A DNA stretch of 64,000 bases from Stenogyne calaminthoides (GCA_037126765.1 JBBCBC010000026.1:30489698-30553697); one strand, 5' to 3'; counted from the stretch's first letter, positions 48,672 through 61,962 are shown. Notes: a model not told the origin generated them from the letters alone. A program made the numbers and translations.

Positions 48672-49435
48672 TAATTGAAATTCCAAGCAAGCAACTATCC
48701 ATTAATTTAACTTGGAAGCATTTCAACCGCATAATTCCCCAAAAATGGCTTGCACGAGAAGTTATTGGGTTTGTACCATACACTCATAATGTATTTTAAA
48801 ATCATATAATTTATTATATTAAAAAATACAACCTGTTTACATTGAATTTTGGTATATACAAGACTTAGTCCTTTGATTTTGAATTCAAATGCGCAGGGGT
48901 GGACAAAAGATCGAAAGAAATGGAACCGATGATTTTCGATCAAATCGGTTCCATTTTTTCGATCGGTTGGTTTAAATTAAAAGAAAAAATCGGTTTTCCG
49001 ATTACGGTTCGGTTAAGATATCCGAAACAATCGAAATACATATATTAATTATTAAATACATATTAATTAAATAACCCTAGTTTCTGTTGCAATCGTCATT
49101 TCAATTTTTTCCCAAAACCCTCCATCCCAAGTTCGCAGCTCCAAGCCGCAGCCTACCACCACGCAACACCGGCGGCTTCTCCCATTCACCGGCCACCACT
49201 CGCGCCTTCGGCCACCGCAAGGCGACCACCGCGGCACCCCGACAAGGTAAATCTTTTTTTTTTTAAAATGTTGGCAGTTAAAATTAGATGATGTACCTGA
49301 GATATGAAGATTTACTGATGTAATGTTAAAATCATTTTTGTTTTGGAGGTTTCCGTTGTAGGAGCCTGGTTTCTGTTGTAATCCTTTGCTGTACAGTTAT
49401 TAATACTACTTTTTTGCTTTTTCCGAACATTTTGA
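48672..49435. other. Upstream region of the second zinc-finger copy
   Basis: 48895-49030 is a degraded element built from aatcggttcc / atcggttggtt repeats. 49085-49245 is a C-rich stretch (ccaccgcggcaccccg) that may have been an untranslated leader, followed by an intron-like region to the ATG at 49436. Confidence 0.35.
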
Positions 49436-51310
49436 ATGGCGGAAAGAATGGAACTATCGTTTCCAAAATTAGATGCGGCAAAGTTGGAAGAGAGAATGAT
49501 TTTAGCATATCTTCATAATGTGAAATCTCAAGGTCACCCATATATTGATATTAGAAAAGAAGGAGGGAAGTTGGTATTATTCTGTATTTTGTGTCATGAG
49601 CCTTGCTATGGTGATCATAGTAACTTGTGGAGTCACCTAAAAGGCCCTGTACACGCTGAAAGACTAGAAACGGCAAGACGTACATTGCTGAAACCAAATC
49701 CGTGGCCCTTTAGGGATGGTGTGCTTTTTTTTCACGATAAAAAGGAGCTAGGTTCGGAGGAGGAGAACATAGAAGTTAATACTGGAAGTTAATACTGAAA
49801 GATAGAGGCGAGGATGATGGGTGTTGGGAGAGTTAGTGCCAAGTTTATGATTAAGGATGGGGTTGACAAAAAGAAAAGAAAACGTGATGGGCCCACTAAA
49901 GAAATTCACAGAATATGGTGTGAATGGCTTGGGAACAACAAGATAACTACAGACAGAACTAAGGAGATTGCCATTGTTATATTTGACTTCACTATTCACT
50001 TGTATCCAGGAGTAATTCATCCCAATTTGCATATCGGTGAGGATACCCTCCTTCCAAAATTCCGGAAGAGCATATCATTCAGTAACCTAGAGGACTCTTG
50101 TGTTGAAGAGAGTAAAAGCATGAAACTTGGAAACGATGATCAACACTTGTATTCTCAGGTTTTCTCTAGCAAGAACATGACTAAAGAATTCAAGAAAGAA
50201 CTGGGTATTGGCCTCGGGTATAAGTGTTGCATATGCCTAGGGATGTTGCTTCCAAATAGAGACGCGGCTACTCTCATGGAAGAAAGCAATGAGAAGCTTA
50301 ATTGCATTAGTGATAGAGGGGTCAGAAATTATTTGCAATTGTTTTGCTTTCCTTTATTAGCTATATTGGAAATTTAGTAATATCTTAATTTTATTTTTCT
50401 GATATTTTTCAATAATGATTTGTCTGAACTTCTATGATTTCATTTGCATACAGTTTTTCCTTGTGTTTCATGTTTCGTGTCTCATTCGCTGGATACTGCT
50501 GTGTGAGGTTGAAGCTCACAGAAAAGGCAATAAGCACGAGTTGCAAGAGAAACCCTCAACTTCCTGCCCTCATTGCAAGAAAAATATTGATGGCAGCAAT
50601 GAGAAGCTTAACCTTGATGAGGTTTGTATTATATTACTTCATACCTGTCTATCACTAATGCTTCGTATTACTAATGTTTATTTTTTTGTGGTCAATTCAG
50701 AGAGACAGGTCCATGATCAATCTACGTGATGCTCATAAAGCATGGATGGAAAATCCTGAACCATCGTTGGAAAATTGCTCAACGGGCTTGTGTTTCCCCC
50801 CTGCATCTGATGAAACACTTCAGGTACGCGTTTGACTTTTCACCAAACTAATTAGCCAGCCTGTTAAATCCAAATTAAATAAAGTAAGATTAACTATATG
50901 CTAAAAGATTTAAAAAAGGATCACAATACAAGAAAATGGCCTAATTTAGAATTAATTTCACAATGTATTCACCATCTTATGTCCAAATCTTTTCTTCTCT
51001 TAACTTGAGGAAAACAAGTATGTTAAATACCTCTAAAAGATTTGGATTTTCCAAGTGCTCCTTAAAATCCTGTCTTGACCCTAGACCTCCGAAAACTACA
51101 CAGAATGATATTGCTTTATTAATCTATCTTTTACGATCTGCACGATCATGAAGAAATTGTTCAATTGTAGATCTTAAATACAGTTATCAAGGCAGAATAG
51201 GATGTGTAATTACATAGATGCTAACAAATAGCATCTGATTTTTTACTTGTCAGGAGGATTATGAACAATTTCTATGGTTGTGCTTCTATCGTGCCGGTGA
51301 CTGGATTTGA
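49436..51310 (+). pseudogene. Second copy of the U1-type zinc-finger / RING-like gene, with in-frame stops
   Basis: The exon structure is the same as in 33691-36016: exons 49436-50320, 50454-50621, 50701-50823 and 51254-51310, all phase 0, with conserved splice sites. The U1-type finger is kept (LFCILCHEPCYGDHSNLWSH), as are LLKPNPWPFRDGVLFFHD, SAKFMIKDG, HRIWCEWLG, CCIC, FHVSCLIRW, CPHC and CFYRAG. In exon 1 the acidic linker is shortened, and a 13-bp tandem duplication (gaagttaatactg) is followed by TAA (49790) and TGA (49796) in frame. The second half then reopens in the same frame at ATG 49814. As drawn, full-length protein is not made. Two shorter products, a 118-residue zinc-finger peptide and a RING-like C-terminal part, remain formally possible. 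Confidence 0.75.
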
Positions 51311-54300
51311 TGAAAGACTTTTGCTTGCCTACGATCCTGTTATGTGAAACTTACTTCTGATGCCTTCTTTTTGCTATTAATGGTGAATGTTTTGAAGAAA
51401 ACCATTATAGGTATGCACCCTTAACAGTTATTAATAGTGTTATGTGCTTAGACAACAGTTATTAGTTGGACATGACTGGTGCATATGCTAGTAACATTTC
51501 CTCCTTGAATTTGGTTCTTATATAATGAAATTGCTACTTTTTAGGTCTTGGCGTGGGATGAAAATAATTTTCCTACTCGTAGTATCTCTTCGTTAAAAAA
51601 GTTTGCAGGGTAAAAGGCATATACACAATGTGTATCTATTATTGCTGCAATTTCCCTACAGCTATTGATTCCCTATGCAATATGAGATGTATATTCACAA
51701 TGACATTCAGTTTATATGTCATGTAGTATAACATGTCTATCAGTCTTATCATTCATGGATGGTTAAGGGTCCAATTTGGTGGTGTATGTGGGTGCAATGG
51801 GCAAATTTCATGAGTTGGGATTTGCTCTTTCTTTAATGAATACACGGCCTTCATGTAGTGGTCATTGATTACTCCTATTGTAAAAACACAAAATTATAGG
51901 TATGATCCTATTCTCTGATGACCATTATTAAAATTTGTTAAAAGAGACACACTTGAATGAGACCGTCTCACCGTGAGATGGGGTATAAGTTGCATTGACG
52001 CTTTAACATTTTGGGAGAAGTGGGTGTAATTTGTGCTAGGTTGGACCCCGTCTCATGCATGAGACAGTCTCGTATGAGTTTCTGTCTTGTTTAAAACGAG
52101 GAAGTTAGGGTTGTGTTCGACACACTTAAGCTCACGAGGTGATATTTCTTACTCTTTCCATCCCAAAAAAATTTGCCTAATTTCATTTTTGGAACGTTCT
52201 ACAAAAATTTACATACCCAAAAAAGGCAAACCCTTTACTAAACTTTATCCTCATATAGCCAATCCATTCATGTACCCTAGTGATAGCAAATGTCTTTCCA
52301 ATCACATTCACATAGTTGCATGCTTCTGTTAAAAAATAGTTGTATGTTTCTGTTTTGTATAGTTGTACGCTTTTAAAATGTATCATGAGTGCACAATGCA
52401 TCAGGATGCACATAATACTCACTCAAAACAATATTTTTAAAAAAAAATCATGTTTTGAATTGAGAATTAAAAAAAAAAACAGTACTTAAATGACCTAACT
52501 TAATACCACAAGATTTATATACCAAACAATTAAATATACAATGCATTTTTATGGGAATTTTTTAATTTTAGGACACCTCCTTGGTGGGTGGGTGAGGGCA
52601 CTAGGACTTGAACATTACTTTTGTTGACTTTTAAAATTGAGTGAATCTCGTATGTATAGGTGCACTGTACACTCTATAATATATTTTAAAATTATAGAAT
52701 TTATTGTATTGAAATATGCAACTTGTTTATATTGAAACTGTGTTTAAAAAAATGAGAGGTGAGTATGTAACAAATTATTAATATAAGTTTTTACATGTGC
52801 AACGTGTTTTTTTTTTTGGAGTTCTAAAAACGATTTCAAATTTCATATAGAATATTACTACTATCTAAAGAATAACTTACCTAAGATTGATCAAATTAAA
52901 AAGTTTTGCCCTATTAAATATACAGAGTTGGGTCCAAAATTAGACATCAGGTGAGAAAAAGCCCAAATTGACAAAATTTGGCCCAGGTTCTAGTCTTCAA
53001 ACATAATGTTCTAGTCTGCAAAGAGTCTATATTTTATTCGTTTATATTTATAAAAACATTTTGCAGTCGCTGGTCAAAATTTGAATGGCGAATATTATTA
53101 TATTCTCAACGTGAACCAATATACATATACTTATATTACTTATTTGATTATTATTTTGACACCGTCGCAGCAATTGTGCAATAATGGAACATTATTTTAT
53201 TGTTTTGTATATACTATAATATACTGACACACTGCACCAAAAAGGAATTCACTTCAACATTCACGTCGTCAAGAAATTAACCAATAAATTATTCAGCATT
53301 TATCAGCTTTTTCAATATCTGAAAGAATTAATTACATAAAGGTGCGCAATGTAACTATTAATTTGATTATTTTTGGCTTGGAATTGATTAACGGTATATT
53401 TCGACTCAACTGCAATTTCTAGTCACAACCAACTGCTTAGACAAATTGCATTTTTAATATTAAGATGCTATTTCGTTTTGAATTTTTTTTGTTGGGTTTT
53501 GTTCGAAATCTCATAAATCTCATCAATTTCTTTGATTTTTGTTTATTGATTTGATAATTGAATTGATCGATCAATGAACGTTCCTATATTGATATCTAAT
53601 AATTGATGTATTATTCCTTTTAAACTAAACACCTATTCCACCTTTTTTTGGTTGATGGGATTTTCTTTTTTCGAAAAAACAAAAGCCTCAAAAAGGAATT
53701 GAGTCAAATCTAGTCTAAGCATCATAATATTTGTAATTGGAGGCCAAAAATAATTGGTGATACTGACGTATATCACTGTCTGGAATGGGGCAATCCAAAA
53801 TTTTATTTATCTCTAACACTCTGATTTTATTTAGTTTATTAATATGGGATCAAGATTTGATTTAGTTTTAAAATTGAGCACTCCTATTTCAATTTTTTTT
53901 TTCCTGAAATAGGGTAGTCCTAAATTCCTATTCCATACACTCGCTGTAATGTAATGTATCGTGTCTCATTAAAATAGATTCTCCTTAAATTACTGACTAC
54001 GCTAATAGATGAATAACTTGTTTTGAATTGAAATTCCAGAAAAAAAAAAAAAAAACACCCTTCGCCCCGTTTTAAGTTTTTCTTTCTTTTGAGTGTTTTA
54101 ATTAAAAATAATAATAAATAATAAAAAAAAAAGTTTTGGGTATTGGAAGAGAGGAAAAAGGTATGTGAAGTAATTAACGACATTTTTTGTAATATTTTGT
54201 GAAAAGTGAAGATATAAATTAGACAAAGTCTCATGTGCAATCCTACCCATGTATCCACATAATATGATATTCAATGAGCCAATTTTTTTTAAATGGGTCA
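51311..54300. other. Gene-free stretch; zinc-finger 3' flank and repeats
   Basis: 51311-51560 still matches the 3' flank of the first zinc-finger copy (36020-36240). 51955-52080 holds the inverted gagaccgtctca / tgagacagtctc element. 52155-52235 resembles the left half of a Stowaway-like element. 53035-53610 duplicates 41080-41590. 54105-54260 has short overlapping frames without recognisable domains. Confidence 0.5.
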
Positions 54301-54689
54301 TTTAATTGCATAAGTGCACGGTGCATTAGGGTGCACAAGAAACCCACTCTATAAATTATTGGTAATGGAGTTACTTTTACCATTTAAAAAAAAAGAAACT
54401 TATTATAGGATGAATAGAAAAGGAAAATGAAAAATTTATAGTGGGACGGGGGTATTATGTTTTGAATTGAGAAAGAAAAATTAAGGACTTAAATTGAGAT
54501 TAATAATAAAAATTGGACCCTTGTACGATTTTTTTTTCATTTTTTAAATATATTTGCATTCTTATTTTTAGACGTGTTCGAATTACTGTAAAAATTTTAT
54601 ATTATAATTTTTTTGATAATTCATCAAGTTTGCTTTAAATTTCGGTCTTGTTTTTCTTTCTTTTTTTCAAAACAAATTTCGGTCTTGTT

Positions 54690-55215
54690 TAGAAATTAGA
54701 ACCCCCTGATAATAATTTAAAATCAATCCAGGGCATGAAAGATGGTAAATTTATCAATTTAAGATCTGAAAGATTTTTTCTATCGATTCAAGGCCTGAAA
54801 GTAGAAAACTATCAATTCAGAGCCTGAAAAATAGAATTTATCAATTCGAGGCTATTAAATTTTAAGGTCATATTTGACACTAAACCCTAAACCCTGAATA
54901 CTAAACTCTAAACCCTAAACCTTGAATTATGAACCCTAAACCCTAAACTCCCCTAAACCCTAAACCAAAAAAAAAAAAAAAAAAAATAACGAAAATAAGG
55001 ACATTTAAAATATAAATTAATTTAACACGATCTTAAAATGCCAGGTGTTTCAAATTGATAGTTTTTATCTTTCAGGCTCTAAATTGATAATTTTCTATCT
55101 TCCAGGCCTTAAATCGATAGAAAAAATTTTTAAGACCTTAAATTAATAGTTTTGTTATCTTTCAAACCTTTAATTGACATTTTTCCTAATTTAAAAGGTC
55201 CTTTTCAAGTTAGCA
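54690..55215. repeat. Palindromic element enclosing telomere-like repeats
   Basis: Left-arm motifs (atcaatttaagatctgaaag, ttcaaggcctgaaag) are inverse to right-arm motifs (ctttcaggctctaaattgat, ccaggccttaaatcg). The centre, about 54883-54966, is a degenerate array of ccctaaa/ccctgaa units, the plant telomere repeat, ending in an A-rich tract. Confidence 0.75.
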
Positions 55216-55621
55216 ATTTTCGACCCATTTAATGATTTTTTTTTTTTGGTTTAAAAAGGTCTTTTTCTACATTACTTAATATACCCTATAGACTTCGTTG
55301 GGACCAATTGAAGAAAATTCAGAGTGAATTTGTCGTTGAAATTAAATTTGTCATTGTATTATATATGTATATATCGCATATTAATTTGTATATAGTATAA
55401 TTTATATATACTCAAAGTGCAATTATTTGGAGAAAAAAATTATTCGTTGGATTGAATGGCATTTAAAAGATTTTCTGATAAAGCTTTCTTGATCATAAAA
55501 AAGTTTATCATACATGTATAATATATATTCCATTTGATTCAAAATAAGCAATATTTTTCCGTCAAAAAAAATAAAAATAAATAAGTATTTTGGTGCAATT
55601 TAATTTTCTAAAACGTTGTTC

Positions 55622-56085
55622 ACTGTAGGGAAAATTGCATTTTTGGTCCCATGAGAATATTCTCATATCAAAATGGTCTCAATTCAAGCACTTTTGGTCA
55701 CAAACTAATATTCCCTTAATTTTTAATGGATGTAAGTGCGTGTGTTTCCACCAAAATATCGGGTTTACTAATATTCTACAGAAAAACACCAAAAATCTTC
55801 ATCCCCACCTTGAACTTTAAGAATCGTTGCACCTCCAATATCTAACAAACTTTATAAAAATTTTACCCAAATCTTCCAAAATCAAAAGTGCACAAAAAAC
55901 TTTAAACATATATAGGTGGTTTTTGTGTGGTGAAGTTGTTAGATGAACATGTTAGGGGGTTTTGTGATGTACAATTAAAAGTTTGGGACCAAAAGTGCAA
56001 AAAAAAAACCACTTTGAAACAATTGGACTAAAAGTGTTTTGAAAATATTCTCTTGGAACCAAAAATGCAATTTACCCTTCAGTGT
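55622..56085. repeat. Palindromic MITE-like element
   Basis: The left end gggaaaattgcatttttggt and the reverse complement of the right end (aagggtaaattgcatttttg) agree; the interior has gcacttttggtcacaaac against gtttgggaccaaaagtgc. The last 35 bases of the window (from 63965) look like the start of another member. Confidence 0.65.
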
Positions 56086-57146
56086 AAAATAAGTTATAAT
56101 GTTTCAGTGTAAATCAGTTCAACATTTAAAAAAAAAAACAAGTTGTATGTGAAAAAACACTCTTGAATTGTACAATTTATTTGGTCCATACTTTATATTT
56201 TGCAATTATAAAATTGAGAGATTTATTTTCCCAGTTATAACTTTTTATAGAATTTTCCAGTCAAACTATGATTGTAATTTGTAGGTGCAACATTTAATGG
56301 AAAGGTCAATTATGAAATCGTTTTTATAGGATATAATAATCTTGAATTTTAATTTATCAAATCTCATACGATGAGAGTTTTATGCATATTCTACAAACCT
56401 TTCCATGTCTTTCTTTGATTTGAGTCTATTTTCAACATTACCCAATTATTTCTATAATCGTAGAAAAGTTTTTATAAAATTATACCTCGATATTGTACAT
56501 CGCCGATAAATCAGGATGTATATAGTTTTAAATCCAAGTAGACCAAGTTGATTTAATTATCCAATTAATAGAGATCGCATACACTTGCTAGCCATCAATT
56601 AATAATACTATTTGACATATTATCAATTGCAGAAACATTTTTTTTAGATTATCTATAGTGCGAAACAATCAAACTTATATAACATCACAATAATTGTGTC
56701 AATTAAATAAATAAAAGTCAATAGTACTCGATTTCATATCGGGACAGCCTGATTCCCCTTATATTGATATTAAAAATATAAATTTATAAACATTAACGTA
56801 AATTTAGAATATCAAGAGATATATTTCGAATAATAAAAATATATTTCTCTCTTTCTTTGTTATTTTCTAATTGCGTTTTTGTTGGATTTACAATCACTTT
56901 TTTTTTTTTTTTTGCTTTCAAAAAATACAATCACTTTTGATTTTTTGAATTAATAGTTACTTAAAAACAATACGTGTATTGAAATAATCAAAATTTTAAA
57001 GATTAAACTTAATTGACTAACCCCTATACTCAACGAGCATGGATAGTAAGTCAAATCAATAAATATATTTAATATTTTTTTAGTTGAACAAATCAAATTA
57101 AATTTCAGTCCAATTAATTCTGAAGACCCACCCATTGGGTTGAGCC
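56086..57146. other. Gene-free stretch
   Basis: AT-rich; I see no gene or clear element. Confidence 0.4.
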
Positions 57147-57154
57147 CAATATAC

Positions 57155-57675
57155 CAGTGATTTCAAAAATCGGTTGAACCGGTCGAACCGTGAACCGCTC
57201 ATGCCGCCGGTCCAATTACTACTTAAAAACGGTTAATTCGATTTTATTATTTTTATTATTTATTAAATCACTTTTTTTATTTTTTTTTATTTTTTTTTTA
57301 AACCTCTCTATATAATGTTATTGTTTTTTATCTCAATATCATTTTCTCTCAAATAAATTCATTCACAAGTCATTAATTTCATTTAATCTCTTTATCGTCA
57401 AGTCACATATTGTGTGGAATTAATCCACAACGTCATCATCTCTGGTCTCCAAACTCTATTGTATTTATTTTAATATAAGATTTATAACTTATAAATTAGT
57501 ATAATTTTAATATTTTATGAATAAATATTTATTTTTTAATGTAACATACAAAATATAAAAGAAATATACATAAATCAATTTAACGGTTGAACCGTCGGTT
57601 CAACAGGTCCAACCGGTTGGACCGGCAACTGATGCCTAGACCGGTTTGATCACCGGTTCGGTTATGAAAACACTG
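57155..57675. mobile_element. hAT-type element
   Basis: Ends CAGTGATTTCAAAAATCGG and, inverse, CAGTGTTTTCATAACCGAAC, with subterminal repeats of ggttgaaccgg / ccggttcgg. It is flanked by 8-bp caatatac / caatagac (one mismatch). CAGTG termini with 8-bp duplications fit non-autonomous hAT elements. Confidence 0.85.
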
Positions 57676-57683
57676 CAATAGAC

Positions 57684-60287
57684 TACATTATAAATTATAA
57701 ACTAGACTAAAATAACGTTGTAAATATGTCGCTATTTATTTATAAGGAACTAAAATAAAATACTAATATAATTATATTTCCTTATGTTAGTTGAACCAAT
57801 TTATTATATTTGAAGTTTTGAACACAACTGCTTCATAGAGACGCGGAGACAGACATTTATTTTCCTTATATTGAGCCAATGATTTGTAGGAAAACTGATC
57901 ACTTACATTATTTTATTACATAGCATAATATGTAAATAATATTAATAATAATGAATATAATATGAAAGAATGAGGGAGTCCAAACTGTAAACTGCAAAGT
58001 CTCTTAGATTATTTCTCCAATTTTGTAAATATTAAAGTCGTAGCCTCACTCTGTAAATTTAACTTAACTTTAAATATAGACTCGTCTCATTCTCACGGCG
58101 GACAACTCTTTCTTTTTTATGTCATGTTAAAATAAATATTTTAAGTACGTATTTAAATTACCAAATGGAGTACATGATACTAAAAAAAATCGAGTTCAAC
58201 GTGAACTCGGGTTCACACAAGTTTTTGTCCTCAAAAAATGCAATAACGATCAATCAAAACTAGCCACATCTGATCTCTCTCGAACCTGCCAATGAAATTT
58301 CAATCTTGCAATTGATTCAACTCAATGAATATAAATAACACATATATTAATTTATATTTTGTTCGAGAAAACTTGAGGTAAAAAACTAAAAATGTTGGGT
58401 CATTTAAGTCAGCTTTGAGTTACAATATGTGTGGTTCATAGCAATTTGGACTGCATTTCAAATCAGTGGAAGTCTATTTTGAACACTTTATTTGTTATAG
58501 TAAGTGAAACTAAAGTTGATGTACAAAATGGACTGCATTCTGAGGCTCTAAATGGTGCCATCTGTTGTTTGTGTCACAATTTTTCTCGTGGAAATATATA
58601 TGTGGTCATATTACCTATTATTTCATGTATATATTGTGATGATTCAAAAATATCTGAAATGCATTATTATGTGGGTTACAATCACAACTCACAAGAGTTA
58701 TGTGACAAAAAAAATTGTAAAATGGAAGATATCTCGATGTGATGATAAAACATCCATATATAATTTAAAAAGCACTCCATGTTATGAAATAAATCATGTT
58801 GAATGTCCTTTGTGTTATGAAATAACACATGTTGAATATGTTATGGAGTTACAAGAAATTCTTTAGGAAGTTACAAGCAATTCTTTGGGAGTTGCATGCA
58901 TGTTACAAGAAACTCTTCAATGTCCTCTTAATTCACATTTATGTATTCATTCATAAGGTTCCTTATAAATATGGGGTATGTCACCTTCATTTGTATACAG
59001 AACCAAGAAATAGTAAAAATAACCTGGCTTGGTCGTCCCCAGACGTAGTTATTCTTGACGAACTCGGTAAACAAATTGCGTTCTTCATTTATTTTATAAC
59101 ATTCCGTTACTTTTAAAACTTAAAAAAGGTTCAGGATCAGAAACCAAGTGAGTGTAAGGGCCTATTTACAAATCCAAGTGAAAGAGTAAAAAGTAAAAAC
59201 ACTATTTTTTTTAAAAAAAAAATTGAGTCTAATAATTTTAAAAAAAATTCTAAAAAATTTGTTGAGTTTAAAAAAAGCACTAAGTAGGTTGTACTTATAT
59301 TATTGTTTTTCACTTGTTCCAATAATTTTCATGTTTTTTCTTAAAATTAGTAATATTATGGACCAAATGATACTGGGTATGCTCTCTCAAAAGACAAATG
59401 ATCAAAAATTAATTAACATAAAAAAAAAATAATTTAAATATGTCTCCCAAGTCCCAACCCATTTCAATTTCACACCAGAATTTCTCCATAAAAAATATAA
59501 AAATAATAAATAATCTAGCTAAACTTTAAAAAAAAATGTTATATTCGACAATTACAAAGTTATCTTGATCGGGGTTCTAAAAATCGGAATAACATTCCTA
59601 TAAACCAGATTTATGCATAAATTATATCACTGTTATGCTTAAAAATTATTATTGTTGTGCAAAAAAAAAAATTACTATTTAAAAAATGCTTTATTTTTCA
59701 AAGTTTTTTAATTTATACATTTGATAATTTTTTTGTATACATAATAATTTTATATTTTGATATTTAAAATTTTGAGTTCATAGTCAGCTCAAATTTACAA
59801 AGAAATTTATTAAAAAAAAGAATTAAAAAAAAAAACTCGATCGATGGACTACATGATATAAGGCGAAAATTTACTATAGAGGAGATTTAGTATGGGTGGA
59901 AAATAGGTTACCAAAGGTTACTACATTTGGGTTTGAAAAAAAAAAGTTACTACATTTAAAGCATGAAACATATTCCTTTCATAAAAAAAAAAAAAAAAAA
60001 TGAAACATAAAATACTGATTTTATTTTTAATATCTCTAAAAATAGTTCAATTTTATCAGATTTCATCGGAAAAAACAGTATTAAAAATGGAATAAAAAGG
60101 TAAATGTGACCATGTGGTTCATTAATCACCAATTCATGGCCGTTAAGGTTTGTCCCGTTTAGCTTCATAAATCCACGATTCAATTAATTAACCTTCAATT
60201 ATAATTATTTTTCATATATATATTGAATACTAATAATTAGTACTGAAATTAATTTTAAGATTAAACAAATTACCATATGTTAAAGCA
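57684..60287. other. Gene-free stretch with a probable copia LTR fragment
   Basis: 58750-59115 resembles a copia LTR: a run of tgttatgaaataa and agttacaagaa repeats, a TATA-like ccttataaatatgg (58961) and an end region cttggtcgtccccagacgtag. No matching second LTR or target duplication was found. Frames at 58431-58866 have no recognisable domain. The rest is AT-rich. Confidence 0.35.
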
Positions 60288-61957
60288 CCTTGGACTTGAT
60301 GTTAAAATAAAAGAGATTTTTTATTCTACATCGGATGAGAACAAAAAAAATGAGACTTCCAAATCTTATATAAGGAGTCTTTATTATAGGTGCACCAGTC
60401 AATATACTTTAATCTAGTGTTTGATTCTAATTAAATTTTTTTCTCATATTTATGATAAGGTGAGAGTCATGTAGACTTGTAATAGTGTAGGGGTGTTGAG
60501 CGAGAGAGGAAAAATCTGTATGATTGTAGAAATTTCTCATATTTGTAAGAAAGTGAGAGTCATGTAGACTTGTAATAGCGTAAGGGTGTCGAGCGAGAGA
60601 GGAAAAATCTGTATGATTGTAGAAATTTGTCACATAGTGATGTTTCTTTCGTGGTCCGTGGTTTTTCTCCAGTTTTGGAGTTTTCTACGTAAAATATTGT
60701 GTTGTTGATTGTGGTTTTGTTTCTTCATTTATTTCTCGTTTATTTCTTTTTTCCCTTGGTATGAATGGGGGACGGAGCTTGGTATGAATGGGGGACAGAG
60801 TTTTCCCAACAAGTGGTATAAGAGCTCGGGGTCAGGTCTCTTGACATTCGGAGTATGCTCTGTGGTTGCAGCGTAGTCTGATCTTCCACATCATAAAAGA
60901 TTTCTTGAGAAAGTTCGGGGGTCTCTTGAGAGACAGTTATTCAATTAGAGGGTGGAGAAATGGTATGTCAAGGGCTTCAAGTTCCATGAAGTGGTGACGT
61001 AGAGAAATATGATGGAAGAATCAATGTGATGATACAATCTAGGTTACACAATGGGTTATCGATCAAGGTGGAGCTGTTGCGGCAAATAGCTTTTAAAACT
61101 AACAGTATGCTTGATCGAAAATTATTTCCTGTTAGAAAGAAATGAACATCCTTTTGACATACTCAACTGTCATGGATGAGGATGCGATAATGTTAGTTGG
61201 ACCGCATGTGCATTGATTTGACATGGGTGCAAGGTGTGTGGTGAATGTATGTCGATGGCTGAAGGACTTCTAGGAGAGCCAAGAGCTAGAAGGAGCACCA
61301 TAATTTTCAGCAGGTTTTTCGACATGTGTCGAGGGAAATTCTTAGAATGGTTAATTCTAAGTGGTTAAAAATTCTTAGAATGGTTTATTCTAAGTGTTCT
61401 ACTCATATGGTGGAGTAGGTTATTCTCTGTTTTGAGAATGATGGTTCTTTGGTTTAAGGATCATGATTGTTAGTGAAGACAATGGATTGTTGGCAAAAAC
61501 GGTGGAGTTTTCTTTTATTTTACTAAGGTGAAGATTGTTGGGCTTGGTGTTAAATAAAAGGGATTTTTTATCCCACATCGGATGAGAACAAAAAAAATGG
61601 ACTTCTAAATCCTATATAAGGAGTCTTTGGGTCTTTATTACAGGTGCACCGATCAATACATTTTAGTCTAATGTTTAATTCTAAATTTCTAATTAAATTC
61701 CTTTCTCATATTTGTGAGAGGGTGAGAGTCATGTAGACTTATAATAATATTGCGGTATCGAGTGAGAGAGGGAAAATCTGTATAATTGTAGAAATTTATC
61801 ATATAGTGATGTTTCTTTCGTGATCCGTGATTTTTCTCCAGTTTTGGAGTTTTTCACGTAAAATCTTGTGTTGTTGATTGTGATTTTGTTTCTTCATTTA
61901 TTTTTCGTTTATTTTGTTTTTCCCTTGGTATGAATGGGGGACGGAGTTTTCCCAACA
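60288..61957 (+). mobile_element. Short copia-type LTR retrotransposon with both LTRs and target duplication
   Basis: 5' LTR 60288-60811, 3' LTR 61536-61957 (TGTTG...CAACA), flanked by a perfect 5-bp duplication, aagca (60283-60287 and 61958-61962). A primer-binding site follows the 5' LTR (60814, tggtataagagctc, like initiator tRNA-Met) and a polypurine tract, aaggtgaaga, precedes the 3' LTR. The interior is only about 720 bp. It contains one degraded gag-like start (VEKYDGRIN...IQSRLHNGL near 60995-61070) and no pol, so the element is non-autonomous. The 5' LTR is longer because a segment of about 91 bp (agtcatgtagacttgtaata...gtagaaattt) is duplicated. The 5' LTR begins CC where TG is expected. 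Confidence 0.9.
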
Positions 61958-61962
61958 AAGCA

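Noticed and set aside
58431..58866. Two overlapping plus frames of about 103 codons
   Set aside because: They overlap in different frames, show no domain, and run into an LTR-like repeat region.
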